Under the pieces are notes generated by a model. It did not search any database, was not told the DNA's origin, and was given only the letters and a program-made list of their open reading frames with translations. From positions 1 through 64,000 of the forward strand of contig CALOBN010000003.1 of NCBI GenBank assembly GCA_942491555.1: DNA of 64,000 nt. Direction: 5' to 3'. How positions within the stretch are numbered: the stretch's first letter is position 1; every line of letters begins with the position of its first letter. The translations under genes were made by a program, and so were the position numbers. This document shows, piece after piece, positions 35,750 through 44,995 of the stretch. This DNA is from Marinihelvus sp942491555 (lineage in GTDB: Bacteria > Pseudomonadota > Gammaproteobacteria > Xanthomonadales > SZUA-36).

Positions 35750-36535
35750 TCACTCGAGCTCGGGGATTCCCAGGATGCTGTAGCCGGCATCCACATAGGT
35801 GATTTCACCGGTCACACCAGAGGCCAGATCCGAGCACAGGAACGCCGCCACATTGCCGACTTCCTCGGCAGAAATGGTGCGGCGCAGCGGCGCGGTCTGG
35901 GTTATGTGGTCCAGGATACGGCGGAAGTTGCCGATGCCTGCGGCGGCCAGGGTTTTGATCGGGCCGGCAGAGATACCGTTAACGCGAATGCCTTCCGGGC
36001 CGAGGCTGTTGGCCATGTAACGTACGTTGGCTTCCAGCGAAGCCTTGGCCAGTCCCATGACGTTGTAGCCGGGCAGGGCGCGCAGCGCGCCCAGATAACT
36101 CAGCGTCAGCAGGGCGCCCTGGCGGCCCTGCATGAGGGGCCGTGCCGCTTTACCCAGCGCCGTGAAGCTGTAGCTGGAAATATCATGTGCGATCTGGAAG
36201 CCCTCACGGGTCACCGCGTCCATGTAATCGCCCTGGATCTGGTCGCGTGGCGCGAAACCGACCGCGTGCACAACGATGTCAATACCGTCCCAGCGTTTGC
36301 CGATGTGCTCAAAGGTCTCTTCGATCTGGTCGTCAAAGGCCACATCGAGGGGCAACACAATGTCAGAGCCGGTTTGTTCGGCGATTTTGTCGACGCGGGA
36401 TTTGAGTTTTTCAGTCTGGTAGGTGAATGCGAGTTCCGCACCCTGGCGATGCATGGCCTCGGCAATGCCCCAGGCAATGGAGCGGTTGCTGGCGACACCC
36501 ACGATGAGGGCGCGTTTTCCTTCTAGAAATCCCAT
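35750..36535 (-). CDS. fabI: Enoyl-ACP reductase (NADH), FabI
   Basis: This 261-aa short-chain reductase catalyses the last reduction step of each fatty-acid elongation round. The N-terminus MGFLEGKRALIVGVASNRSI is the FabI-type cofactor-binding start. The catalytic pattern Y-x6-K appears in LPGYNVMGLAKASLEANVRY, with the second Tyr upstream in LTLSYLGALRAL. SAGPIKTLAAAGI is the mobile substrate loop. This is the triclosan-binding type by family. yidD lies upstream on the same strand. Confidence 0.97.
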   Translation of the reverse strand: MGFLEGKRALIVGVASNRSIAWGIAEAMHRQGAELAFTYQTEKLKSRVDKIAEQTGSDIVLPLDVAFDDQIEETFEHIGKRWDGIDIVVHAVGFAPRDQIQGDYMDAVTREGFQIAHDISSYSFTALGKAARPLMQGRQGALLTLSYLGALRALPGYNVMGLAKASLEANVRYMANSLGPEGIRVNGISAGPIKTLAAAGIGNFRRILDHITQTAPLRRTISAEEVGNVAAFLCSDLASGVTGEITYVDAGYSILGIPELE

Positions 36536-36660
36536 GATTAACTCCGTGAATGGTTCCGTGTTTGTCGGGGGCCGGCCGCAGGTTCACGGGTGGAACGCTT
36601 CACGGTCATTTGGCATCTGGTAACGCATTGTAGCGATTGGCGCAGCAACGTTACAGCGGA

Positions 36661-36909
36661 TCAACCCCGGTCTGCGTGGTCAGTTTTTTCACCGTTAAGC
36701 GGGGGCACCGGATCAAGCCCGCCCTCGCAAAACGGGTGGCAGCGAACGAGACGGCGGGCCGTCAACCAGGTTCCCCTGGCCGGGCCATGAAGCTCAATGG
36801 CCTCGGACGCATAGCGCGAGCAACTCGGGGTAAAGCGGCAATGTTGGCCAATGTAGGGGCTCAGGGTCAGTTGATAGGCCCGGATCAGCGCCAGCAGAAT
36901 TTTTTTCAT
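36661..36909 (-). CDS. yidD: Membrane protein insertion efficiency factor YidD
   Basis: This 82-aa protein has the family pattern LIRAYQLTLSPYIGQHCRF, TPSCSRYASEAIELHG, then RRLVRCHPFCEGGLDPVPP with conserved Cys residues. YidD is a small inner-membrane-associated helper of YidC. It is usually linked to rpmH-rnpA-yidC; here it stands apart, upstream of fabI. Length is normal. Confidence 0.93.
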   Translation of the reverse strand: MKKILLALIRAYQLTLSPYIGQHCRFTPSCSRYASEAIELHGPARGTWLTARRLVRCHPFCEGGLDPVPPLNGEKTDHADRG

Positions 36910-37082
36910 GGGCGAAGGTTATGTCCTGCAGCGCCGTAAGGCAAAAAATACTTGCGGGGTCATGGTCGTTCGTATATAACAACCGTCTTTTCAGGTATAG
37001 CATTCGCCTTACTAGGGACAAAAAACTATTATTTCAAATACTTAAGAAATAATAATAATGATTTACAGGAGTTAACTTCATT

Positions 37083-37511
37083 ATGCCGACAACTGCCGTT
37101 GAACTGCCCAAGGGTTACAAACCTACCGACAAGGAAGAGTACATGTCGCCCAGGCAGATGGACTATTTCCGCAATAAACTACTGACCTGGCGCGAAGAAC
37201 TGGTAGAAGAGTCTCGTGAGACCATCAGCAATCTGCGTGATGAAGTGCGTGACGTTGGCGACGAAGCTGAGCGGGCTACCCGCGAAACGGAAAACAGCCT
37301 CGAGCTGCGCACCCGCGATCGCTATCGCAAACTGATCAAGAAAATCGATCAGGCCCTGACACGGCTGGATGATGGTGACTACGGGTACTGCGAAGAAACC
37401 GGTGAAGAAATCGGTTTGGCGCGTCTCGAGGCCCGCCCGATTGCCACGCTCTGCCTGGATGCCCAGGAGCGCTGGGAACTGCGCCAGAAACAAATGGGTG
37501 ACGGACGCTAG
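37083..37511 (+). CDS. dksA: DksA-type RNA polymerase regulator with two zinc-site cysteines
   Basis: This is a 142-aa protein. GYKPTDKEEYMSPRQMDYFR at the N-terminus, a coiled coil with tip VGDEAERATRETE, and SLELRTRDRYRKLIKKI match DksA. The C-terminal finger reads GYCEETGEEIGLARLEARPI then ATLCLDAQERW: Cys103 and Cys124 remain, but the partner positions are Thr106 and Ala127. Classical DksA has four Cys. Two-Cys forms such as Pseudomonas DksA2 work without zinc. At the tip, one acidic residue is Asp60 and the second position is Glu. It should act with ppGpp on the RNA polymerase secondary channel. ACAGGAG precedes the ATG. Confidence 0.93.
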   Translation: MPTTAVELPKGYKPTDKEEYMSPRQMDYFRNKLLTWREELVEESRETISNLRDEVRDVGDEAERATRETENSLELRTRDRYRKLIKKIDQALTRLDDGDYGYCEETGEEIGLARLEARPIATLCLDAQERWELRQKQMGDGR

Positions 37512-37552
37512 TCGCGAACCCGCGCCCTGGAATTGTTCAGGGCGATTAAGGA

Positions 37553-37577
37553 AAAGCCGGCTGACCGCCGGCTTTTT
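37553..37577. terminator. Bidirectional terminator between dksA and sufE
   Basis: AAAGCCGGC/GCCGGCTTT stem with a 5-nt loop and A/T runs on both sides, between two convergent genes. Confidence 0.88.
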
Positions 37578-37592
37578 TGTGCTTCATCAATT

Positions 37593-38009
37593 TTATGCTG
37601 CCAGTTCCGCGGCTTTCTGCCGGATAGCGCCCATCATGGCGCCCAGACCGCTGGCGCGGGTTTGGCTCAGGTGCTGGCTGAGACCCAGGTCATCGATAAA
37701 GCGTGGTTCGGTTTCCAGAACCCGCTGCGGCGGCACACCGTCATAGACCTTGATCAACAGTGCGATCAGCCCGGAGACGATCGCCGCGTCGCTGTTGGCG
37801 CGAATGTGCATGGCATCGCGGTCGCCGTCCATGACCAGCCAGACGCTGGATTGACAGCCCTCGAGAATATTTTCCGGGCAACGCTCTTCGTCCTTGAGCG
37901 GCTCGAGCTTGCGACCCAGGTCGATCAGGTACTGATAGCGGTCCAGCCATTCCGGGAACAGGCTGAAATCGTCAACGATCTGGTCTTGTGCGGTATTGGG
38001 GTCTTTCAT
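37593..38009 (-). CDS. sufE: SufE-type sulfur acceptor protein
   Basis: This 138-aa protein accepts persulfide sulfur from a cysteine desulfurase for iron-sulfur cluster assembly. Cys52 in ENILEGCQSSVWLVM is the sulfur acceptor, and WLDRYQYLIDLGRKLEPL is the family's first helix. The ATG at 38009 matches family length; a longer reading extends into unrelated residues. No sufS or sufBCD genes are in the window. It lies 43 nt after cysS on the same strand and is probably cotranscribed with it. Confidence 0.93.
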   Translation of the reverse strand: MKDPNTAQDQIVDDFSLFPEWLDRYQYLIDLGRKLEPLKDEERCPENILEGCQSSVWLVMDGDRDAMHIRANSDAAIVSGLIALLIKVYDGVPPQRVLETEPRFIDDLGLSQHLSQTRASGLGAMMGAIRQKAAELAA

Positions 38010-38052
38010 GTTCGCTGATGTCACTTTTTCGGATTCAAGGTGAACATGGGGG

Positions 38053-39453
38053 CTAGTTGACCCTTCGCCAACGGGTGCTGCCGGCGCCGTCTTCCAGCTC
38101 AATGCCCATGGTCTGCAGTTGATCCCGAAGTTCATCGGCGCGGGCAAAATTACGGTCTGCACGCGCCTGGTCGCGCTCTGCCACAAGGGCGTCTATGGCG
38201 GCATCATCGTCGCCGGCAGCACCCTTGAACCAGGCCTCCGGTGACTGGACAAGCAGACCGATGAGCTCGCCATCGGCGAGTAATTCACCGGCCAGTGACT
38301 GCAGCTTAGCCGGTTCCTCATTTTCGCCCAGACCCTGTCCCAGGCGGCGCGCGACACGATTCATCTCGGCCAGTGCGTCGGGGGTGCCCAGATCATCTTC
38401 CAGAGCGGCCACGAAGGCCTCACCCGGCTCACCGGCTGTTACCGGCCCAAGGACGTCGGCCGCCTCGCGCAGCACCGCGTACATGCGGTCCAGGGTCCGC
38501 CGGGCCTGGGTGATGGCCTCGCCGGACCAGTCAAGCGGCTGGCGGTAGTGCGCGCTGAGGAGCACATAGCGCAGCGCCTCACCGGGATAATGTTTGAGCA
38601 GCTCGTGAACGATCATCGTATTGCCCAGCGACTTGGACATTTTCTCTTTATCGACGGTTACGAAGCCGTTGTGCATCCAATAGCGCGCAAAGGGCTGACC
38701 ACCATGCGCGCAGACGCTTTGCGCTATCTCGTTCTCGTGGTGAGGGAACACCAGGTCCTGGCCGCCACCGTGGATGTCAATCGTGACACCCAGGTGTTCG
38801 GCGGCCATGGCCGAGCATTCCAGATGCCAGCCGGGTCGGCCCCAGCCCCAGGGGCTGTCCCAGCCGGGTTGCGGATCCACCGAGGGTTTCCACAAGACAA
38901 AATCTCCCGGGTGGCGTTTGTACGCCGCCACCTCAACGCGCGAGCCGGCCACCATATCGTCCATGGTGCGGCCGGACAGGGCGCCATAGCTGGCATAGGT
39001 GTCAATGGCGAACAGCACGTGACCGTCCTGCGCATAGGCATGGCCGGACTCAATGAGCTGCTCGATCATGCGGATCATCTGCGTGATGTGGTGCGTTGCA
39101 TAGGGCGCGATGGTGGGCGGGCGCACACCAAGCGCACCCATGTCCGCCAGGTACGCCCTGGTATAGCGCTCCGCGATCACCTCAATCGGCACACCTTCAT
39201 CAGCTGCAGACTGATTGATCTTGTCGTCCACGTCGGTAATGTTGCGCGCGTAAATAACTTCCGGGTAGCGACGCTGCAGGACACGCTGCAGCAACTCAAA
39301 CACAACCGCCGGGCGGGCATTCCCGATGTGTGCGAAGTTGTATACCGTTGGCCCGCAGGCGTACAGCGTGACCCGTTCGGGATCAAGCGGCTGGAAGTCT
39401 TCTTTCTGGCGGGTCAGGGTGTTGTATAAACGAATGGTCACGGTTTGGTTCAC
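38053..39453 (-). CDS. cysS: Cysteinyl-tRNA synthetase
   Basis: This 466-aa class I synthetase charges tRNA-Cys. The HIGH-type motif is FAHIGNARPAVVFEL after YACGPTVYNF, whose Cys binds zinc. The second zinc region has WHLECSAMAAEHLG and HHENEIAQS. KMSKSLGNT is the KMSKS loop. The C-terminal DALR-type anticodon-binding part is complete. Its length is normal. Confidence 0.97.
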   Translation of the reverse strand: MNQTVTIRLYNTLTRQKEDFQPLDPERVTLYACGPTVYNFAHIGNARPAVVFELLQRVLQRRYPEVIYARNITDVDDKINQSAADEGVPIEVIAERYTRAYLADMGALGVRPPTIAPYATHHITQMIRMIEQLIESGHAYAQDGHVLFAIDTYASYGALSGRTMDDMVAGSRVEVAAYKRHPGDFVLWKPSVDPQPGWDSPWGWGRPGWHLECSAMAAEHLGVTIDIHGGGQDLVFPHHENEIAQSVCAHGGQPFARYWMHNGFVTVDKEKMSKSLGNTMIVHELLKHYPGEALRYVLLSAHYRQPLDWSGEAITQARRTLDRMYAVLREAADVLGPVTAGEPGEAFVAALEDDLGTPDALAEMNRVARRLGQGLGENEEPAKLQSLAGELLADGELIGLLVQSPEAWFKGAAGDDDAAIDALVAERDQARADRNFARADELRDQLQTMGIELEDGAGSTRWRRVN

Positions 39454-39663
39454 TTTTTGTTGTCATGGCCGGGCGATCAGCCATTAAACTGCTGCTCTGG
39501 TATTTACATCAGTTGATCTGCAAGTAGCGCGGGGCTAACCTCATGGCCCGCCCTTCGTCAGGCGTCTATTCTAAACGCAAAGCGTCGTGCAAAACCCTGC
39601 AATGCGGGAGAATTCGCCGCTTGCCAGTCGTCCGGCACTGACCGGTTATCAGGAGACAACACC

Positions 39664-40983
39664 ATGGCAATGCCCGAACACATCACCCGTCACTACGCAG
39701 AACATATTGACGCGCTTATGCAGTCCTGGGAGCGCGCGCTGTATGCGGAAAACCTCGACAGTGTGGTGGTCCATGCGGGCACGCCGCTGGTGAGTTTTCT
39801 GGACGATGCCCACTATACCTTCCGCGCCAATCCGCATTTTCTGGCCTGGCTGCCGCTGACGCAGAATCCGGAGAGCGTGCTTATTTTTCGTCCCGGTGCG
39901 CGCCCGACGTTGTACTTCTACCAACCCAACGACTATTGGCACTGTGTACCCGAAGACCCGGAAGACTGGTGGGCGCAGCATTTCGACATCAAGGTCATGC
40001 GCGAACCCGGGGAGTGGCGCCAGGGCGTGCCGGTAGGCTTTGAGGCGTACATCGGGGATTCGCCCGAGTTGGAGGCGGATGCGGATTGCAATCCCACGCG
40101 GCTTCTCAATCGCCTGCACCTGCTGCGCACGCGCAAGAGCGAATATGAACTGGCTTGCATGCGTCAATCGAGTGCCGTGGCGGCGCGCTGTCACCGGGCC
40201 GCCGAGGCGGCCTTCCGCAACGGTTCCAGCGAGTATGAAATTCACATGGCATATATGCTGGCCGCCAGCGCGACCGAGGCGGATTTACCCTATGGCTCGA
40301 TCGTGGCTCTGAACGAGCATGCCGCTGTGTTGCATTACCAGATCCAGTCCCGGCAGGCGCCGGAGCAGTCGCGCTCCTTTCTGATTGATGCCGGCGCGAC
40401 ATGCCATGCCTATTGTTCCGATATCACGCGGACCTATGCGGCAGAGCAGGGTGCTTTTGCGGCGCTCGTTGAGGGTATGGATGCCATGCAACAGTCTCTG
40501 TGCGACGGTGTGCGCGGGGGCGTGGATTACCGTGAGCTGCACCTGCAAACGCATGTTGGCGTCGCAGAGCTCTTGGTGGAACACGACATTGTGAATGTGA
40601 ATGCTCATGATGCGGTGTCCAGTGGTTTGACTTCGAAATTCTTCCCGCATGGACTGGGGCATTTTATTGGTCTGCAGACCCATGATGTGGCCGGCCTGAT
40701 CAGTGATGAGACCGGCCAGGAAATCCCCAGGCCGGCAGGGCACCCCTTCCTGCGCCTCACGCGAACGCTTGAGCCGGGCAATGTGGTGACCATTGAGCCG
40801 GGACTCTATTTTATTGAGAGCCTGCTTGAGCCATTACGCCACAGCCGGGACCGGCAACAGGTGAACTGGGACACGGTCGACGCACTGCGCCCCTATGGGG
40901 GTGTGCGCATCGAGGATGATGTGGTGGTGACCGCTGCGGCACCTGAAAATCTCAGTCGCGATGCGTTTGCTGCGCTTGATTAA
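39664..40983 (+). CDS. pepQ: Xaa-Pro dipeptidase PepQ
   Basis: This is a 439-aa 'pita-bread' metallopeptidase cleaving Xaa-Pro dipeptides in the cytoplasm. The dinuclear metal ligands are visible in order: Asp in FLIDAGATCHAYCSDITRTY (two Asp), His in FFPHGLGHFIGLQTHD, Glu in VTIEPGLYFIESLL and Glu in YGGVRIEDDVVV. Length and start (MAMPEHITRHYAEHIDALM) fit bacterial PepQ. It stands alone and converges with the next gene, 4 nt apart. Confidence 0.95.
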   Translation: MAMPEHITRHYAEHIDALMQSWERALYAENLDSVVVHAGTPLVSFLDDAHYTFRANPHFLAWLPLTQNPESVLIFRPGARPTLYFYQPNDYWHCVPEDPEDWWAQHFDIKVMREPGEWRQGVPVGFEAYIGDSPELEADADCNPTRLLNRLHLLRTRKSEYELACMRQSSAVAARCHRAAEAAFRNGSSEYEIHMAYMLAASATEADLPYGSIVALNEHAAVLHYQIQSRQAPEQSRSFLIDAGATCHAYCSDITRTYAAEQGAFAALVEGMDAMQQSLCDGVRGGVDYRELHLQTHVGVAELLVEHDIVNVNAHDAVSSGLTSKFFPHGLGHFIGLQTHDVAGLISDETGQEIPRPAGHPFLRLTRTLEPGNVVTIEPGLYFIESLLEPLRHSRDRQQVNWDTVDALRPYGGVRIEDDVVVTAAAPENLSRDAFAALD

Positions 40984-40987
40984 GCGA

Positions 40988-41623
40988 CTAATCGTCCGCC
41001 AGTCCCAGGCCTTTTAGCTGATCTACCGGCATTTCTCCGGCAGGACCATGATTCCAGATGTTAGCGCGCGCCTCGACGGCGCGTCGCTTGTCTTCACTGG
41101 CCATTGCTTTTACCGCCTGCATGACGCCGGCGTCCTTGATGGTATTGCTGACAAACTGGTCCAGTTCGGCCACGTAGGGGTCGCCAATAATCTTGCGCAT
41201 GACCTTGTTGGCCGTGGTCAGGTCATCAGGAAACATGTGCTTGCCGCTTTGCAGCTGATAGTGGTCTGACACGGCTTGCAGCGTGACGAGCGAGCAGTAC
41301 GCATCATCCAGCAGCCCGATAATCCCCAGGTGATCAGGAATAACATCCTCATCCTGTTCCCAGTAGGTCAGCACAATGGCTACCACGCGGTTCATGGCAT
41401 CAACCAGGCCAACGTTGGCCGCTGCCGTGATTGCGACCTTCAGCATATACGGGACCTGCTCCACGTAACCGACCACAAACCGGGTGCCACGCTCGAGTTC
41501 CTCGTCGTCCGGATCGATACCATTACGCACCGCGATCACTGCCAATAAGTCATACAGATCCTGCGCTGCATGCGTATCGCTGCAGATTTCGCTTATCAGG
41601 CTCTCGATGCTCGTTGTGTCCAT
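40988..41623 (-). CDS. DUF1232/YkvA-like protein
   Basis: This 211-aa protein is read from the ATG at 41623. The stretch YWEQDEDVIPDHLGIIGLLD followed by DAYCSLVTLQ resembles the IPD-x-P-x-LG-LDD signature of DUF1232 (YkvA) proteins. The function of that family is unknown; many members are small membrane proteins, but this one has mainly amphipathic helices. It converges with pepQ. The assignment is by motif only. Confidence 0.65.
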   Translation of the reverse strand: MDTTSIESLISEICSDTHAAQDLYDLLAVIAVRNGIDPDDEELERGTRFVVGYVEQVPYMLKVAITAAANVGLVDAMNRVVAIVLTYWEQDEDVIPDHLGIIGLLDDAYCSLVTLQAVSDHYQLQSGKHMFPDDLTTANKVMRKIIGDPYVAELDQFVSNTIKDAGVMQAVKAMASEDKRRAVEARANIWNHGPAGEMPVDQLKGLGLADD

Positions 41624-41761
41624 GCAAATCTGGTATGGCGTCTTCCTGAAACAAAATCTTCCTTGATTTGGCCTGTGACCACAAGCCATGGAGCTGGATG
41701 TTGCTTGGCGCATGCTGTCCATGCGGTTAACCTATGCCGCCTGTTCCGGGAGTATCGTCTG

Positions 41762-42391
41762 TTGCTGTTGTTGTCCATTCTGGCCCTGTTTGCAGGACCC
41801 TTGCTCTATCAGTGGCTTCGCAAAGGAGGGCTGGTTGCGCGTACCGTTGAGACCGCCGTGGTCGCGGTCCTGGTGCTGGTCGTGGTGTTTTTGCTGGTTC
41901 CGGATACCTATGGGGAGCTGGGGCTGCTATCGCTGGCCCTGATTCTGGCCGGCTACCTGATACCCGGCCTGCTGGAGATAGCGGTTCGTCGGGCCGCACA
42001 TGCCTTTCATATCATGAGCCTGTTGCTCGCACTGGTCGGTCTTATCGCGCATGCCATGCTGGACGGTGCCGGACTGGCAACCGGCGGGGGGCAGGCGGGC
42101 GCTACGCTGGGCATGGCTATTGTTTTGCATCGCTTTGGCATGGGCCTGGTGCTCTGGTTTATGGTGCAGCCGGTATTCGGCAAACGTTGGGCGGTAGCCG
42201 TACTGTTGCTGGTGGCCGTCGCCACGGTGGCAGGTTATTGGCTGTCCGAACCGTTGTTGTCGCTGGATGACGGCGGCATCGTGCATTTCATCGAGCCGCT
42301 GATCATCGGCACCATTATTCATAGCCTGGTCCATCGCGGTCACGCCCACGATGCCGGTGATGCCCCGCATACGCACAAGCACGGGCACTGA
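41762..42391 (+). CDS. Polytopic membrane protein with His-rich C-terminus
   Basis: This is a ~209-aa protein with about seven hydrophobic segments (LSILALFAGPLLYQWL; VETAVVAVLVLVVVFLLV; ALILAGYLIPGLLEIAV and others). It ends in HSLVHRGHAHDAGDAPHTH followed by a few more His/Lys residues, a possible metal-binding tail. The start is uncertain: the TTG at 41762 is preferred because GGGAG lies 9 nt upstream; earlier in-frame starts overlap the divergent gene. It may be a ZIP-like or other metal-related membrane protein, which is inference only. Confidence 0.6.
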   Translation: MLLLSILALFAGPLLYQWLRKGGLVARTVETAVVAVLVLVVVFLLVPDTYGELGLLSLALILAGYLIPGLLEIAVRRAAHAFHIMSLLLALVGLIAHAMLDGAGLATGGGQAGATLGMAIVLHRFGMGLVLWFMVQPVFGKRWAVAVLLLVAVATVAGYWLSEPLLSLDDGGIVHFIEPLIIGTIIHSLVHRGHAHDAGDAPHTHKHGH

Positions 42392-42469
42392 GCGCACAGG
42401 CCTTGTGAGGCTGCGTAGGATAAAATGGAAAGCAGGCGCACTGCTTCCGGTAACTTTGGAAATTCAATA

Positions 42470-42937
42470 ATGACGACTGCGAAACCCATTGAGATTCGCG
42501 CGCTGCAGGCGGCTGACGAACCGCGTTGGCGGGCACTATGGACCGGATATCTTGAGTACTACGAATCCACCGTTGAGGAAGAGGTCTACGCCACCACGTT
42601 CAGGCGCCTGTTATCCAAAGATGAAGGGGAGTTCAACGGCCTGTTACTGGAGCAGGACGGTGTCGCCGTTGGCCTGGTGCATTACCTGTTTCACCGTTCG
42701 TGCTGGAGTGTCGAGAATAAATGCTATCTGCAGGATCTTTTCGTGGCGCCCGAGTGTCGCGGACAAAGCCTGGGGCGGGCACTGATCGAGGCGGTTTACC
42801 AGGCAGCTGACGAGGCAGGCAGTCCCGGGGTGTACTGGATGACGCAGGACTTCAATGCGACCGGACGCCGGCTCTATGACCGGGTCGGGGAGCTCAGTGA
42901 CTTCATTGTTTATCAGCGCCCCGGTTTTGATGCGTGA
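42470..42937 (+). CDS. GNAT-family N-acetyltransferase
   Basis: This 155-aa protein starts MTTAKPIEIRALQAADEPRW, a typical GNAT beginning. The acetyl-CoA-binding motif A is LQDLFVAPECRGQSLGRALI, and motif B is VYWMTQDFNATGRRLYDRVG. The ATG at 42470 is chosen on family length. The acetyl acceptor is unknown. It has independent gaps on both sides. Confidence 0.88.
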   Translation: MTTAKPIEIRALQAADEPRWRALWTGYLEYYESTVEEEVYATTFRRLLSKDEGEFNGLLLEQDGVAVGLVHYLFHRSCWSVENKCYLQDLFVAPECRGQSLGRALIEAVYQAADEAGSPGVYWMTQDFNATGRRLYDRVGELSDFIVYQRPGFDA

Positions 42938-43051
42938 ACTTTACTCTTATAAATCTTTCTTACATGAACGCCTGGTTCATTAATTGCTGACGCATGCACC
43001 TTTGATACCTGAACCCTCGATATCTGAACCAAAGTGAGACTTTGCCTCGCC

Positions 43052-44995
43052 ATGCCCGTAACGGGTAAACGCTTCTCATTAGTCCGCCGCAACCGCTTAA
43101 TGACGCTCCTGGTCCTCATGGCGGCGCTTCTGTGTGCGCCATTGACCAGCCAGGCACAGGAGGCCGCCAGCCTGGAAGTGGTTGTCGTGGGTATTGAAGG
43201 CCCGGCAGCGCAGAACATCATCAGTAGCGTTGGCAGCAACTGGAGCACCGTGCGTGGTTTGGGCAGCCAGCGTTCACAGCGGCGCCTGTTGCGCCGGGTA
43301 GAGGCCGATGCTGTCACCGCCCTGCGTCCGCTGGGTTACTACCACGCCACGGTAACCGGGAAACTGATCGCCCTGGAAGATGAGCGCTGGCGCCTGCAGC
43401 TGACCGTCGAGCCCGGCCCGGCCGTGGAGATCAGTGAGCTGGACTTGCGCGTCAGCGGCGCCGGGGCATCTGAACCCCTGTTTCAGGACTGGGTGTCGCA
43501 ATGGCCTCTGCAGCCCGGCGCAGTGCTGAACCAGGGCACCTGGGAGACAGAAAAGTTCGAGATGCTCAACCGGGCAAACGAATATGGCTTTATTGAAGCG
43601 CGTTTTCTCGAGCAACGTATTGCCCTGGACCTGGAACAGAATCGCGCAGCACTGACCCTGATCCTGGACACCGGTGAGCAAGCACGATTTGGCACGATTA
43701 TCTTTTTGCAGGACTTCGTCAATGACGCCGTGCTGCAGTCAGTTCCGCGCTTTAAATCCGGCGGTGCCTATGACCACTGGCAAATCGACCGGTTTCGCAC
43801 CGATCTCTGGCAACTCGGCTTTTTCGATACGATTGACGTTCGCGAAATCCGGGTTCCCAACACAGCGCCTCCGGTGATTGATCTGGAAGTAAAACTGACG
43901 CCCACGCATCGGTATACGCATCAGGGCACCATTGGTTATGGTACCGATACGGAAATTCGCACGCAGTATCGCCTGCAAAGACACCAGCTCTCACCTCGCG
44001 GCGACAGCTATACCGCAGGCCTGGCGTGGCAGCAGCGCAATTCCGAGAGTCTTTTGTATGGCGAATATCGACTGCCCCGGCGGACTGATGGCCGGCAATA
44101 CTGGCTGCTGAACCCGATTTTTACCGATCGCGACCAGGTGTTCGAGGTGGATATCCAGGGTCAGACGGAGACCATCCCCCTGGCTTCCGGACGGGTGAGT
44201 GACTTTTACCTGCGCAGTGGCAAGGTAAAACTCCGCTTCCGCGACCGGGTTGCCGAGCCGATTATCGAGACGCTTTTCATCGACTATCTATACGAGCGCA
44301 ACAACATTACCGATGTTTTCTTTCAGACCTTTGACGATGGCGGACAGGTCACTGACACCATAATTGGAGGAGACACCGCTCAATATCTTTCGCCGGGCAT
44401 AGAGTATGACCTGCCACAGTTTTCCGGACAGGGTTTCGATATCACCGGACACCGGGACCGGGCCTGGTTGTTCACCTCCAATGAGGCCTGGGGTTCAGCC
44501 GTTGATTTTACCCAGCTCTACATTTCATCCCGTTGGATAATCCCCGTGGGGAACGATTGGCGCCTGCTGCTGCGTGGCGAGTTAGGCTACACGGATGCAC
44601 CGGTAAACGATTTTGAGGTAGTCACTGATGATGAAACGCTGCTGGTTTCCCTGACCGAACTACCCTTTCGCTACCGCTTTTTCGCCGGTGGCAGTTTCAG
44701 CGTCAGGGGTTATGACTTCGAATCATTAAGCAATAATGGTGTGGGCTCCAACAATGTGGTTACCGCCAGCGCGGAAATTGAACGCCGCATCTGGAATGAC
44801 TGGTCCGTCGCAGCATTTGTTGACACGGGCAATGCGTTTAACGACTGGGGCGATGCGGCGCTTTTCACCGGCATTGGCGTGGGCGTTCGCTGGTACGCGG
44901 CGGGTTTCCCGATCCGCCTGGATGTGGCCCAGGCGCAGGACCTGGAAGGCAAGCCCTGGCAGATTCACCTCACTATCGGATCAACCCTGTTTTGA
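43052..44995 (+). CDS. tamA: Outer-membrane translocation module TamA
   Basis: This is a ~647-aa Omp85-family protein. A signal peptide (TLLVLMAALLCAPLTSQAQ) follows a basic start. Two or three POTRA-like domains come next (VVVVGIEGPAAQNIISSVG; RQQRLLRRV-type; IRVEARFLEQRI-type turns), then a 16-stranded barrel region with the Omp85 motif FFAGGSFSVRGYDFESL and a C-terminal Phe (GSTLF). With TamB it helps move autotransporters or lipids to the outer membrane. GTG at 43034 is an alternative start. The stop overlaps the TTG start of tamB. Confidence 0.9.
   Translation: MPVTGKRFSLVRRNRLMTLLVLMAALLCAPLTSQAQEAASLEVVVVGIEGPAAQNIISSVGSNWSTVRGLGSQRSQRRLLRRVEADAVTALRPLGYYHATVTGKLIALEDERWRLQLTVEPGPAVEISELDLRVSGAGASEPLFQDWVSQWPLQPGAVLNQGTWETEKFEMLNRANEYGFIEARFLEQRIALDLEQNRAALTLILDTGEQARFGTIIFLQDFVNDAVLQSVPRFKSGGAYDHWQIDRFRTDLWQLGFFDTIDVREIRVPNTAPPVIDLEVKLTPTHRYTHQGTIGYGTDTEIRTQYRLQRHQLSPRGDSYTAGLAWQQRNSESLLYGEYRLPRRTDGRQYWLLNPIFTDRDQVFEVDIQGQTETIPLASGRVSDFYLRSGKVKLRFRDRVAEPIIETLFIDYLYERNNITDVFFQTFDDGGQVTDTIIGGDTAQYLSPGIEYDLPQFSGQGFDITGHRDRAWLFTSNEAWGSAVDFTQLYISSRWIIPVGNDWRLLLRGELGYTDAPVNDFEVVTDDETLLVSLTELPFRYRFFAGGSFSVRGYDFESLSNNGVGSNNVVTASAEIERRIWNDWSVAAFVDTGNAFNDWGDAALFTGIGVGVRWYAAGFPIRLDVAQAQDLEGKPWQIHLTIGSTLF

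Noticed and set aside
38548..39429. 293-aa plus-strand reading inside cysS
   Set aside because: Antisense to the HIGH and KMSKS regions of a clear synthetase.
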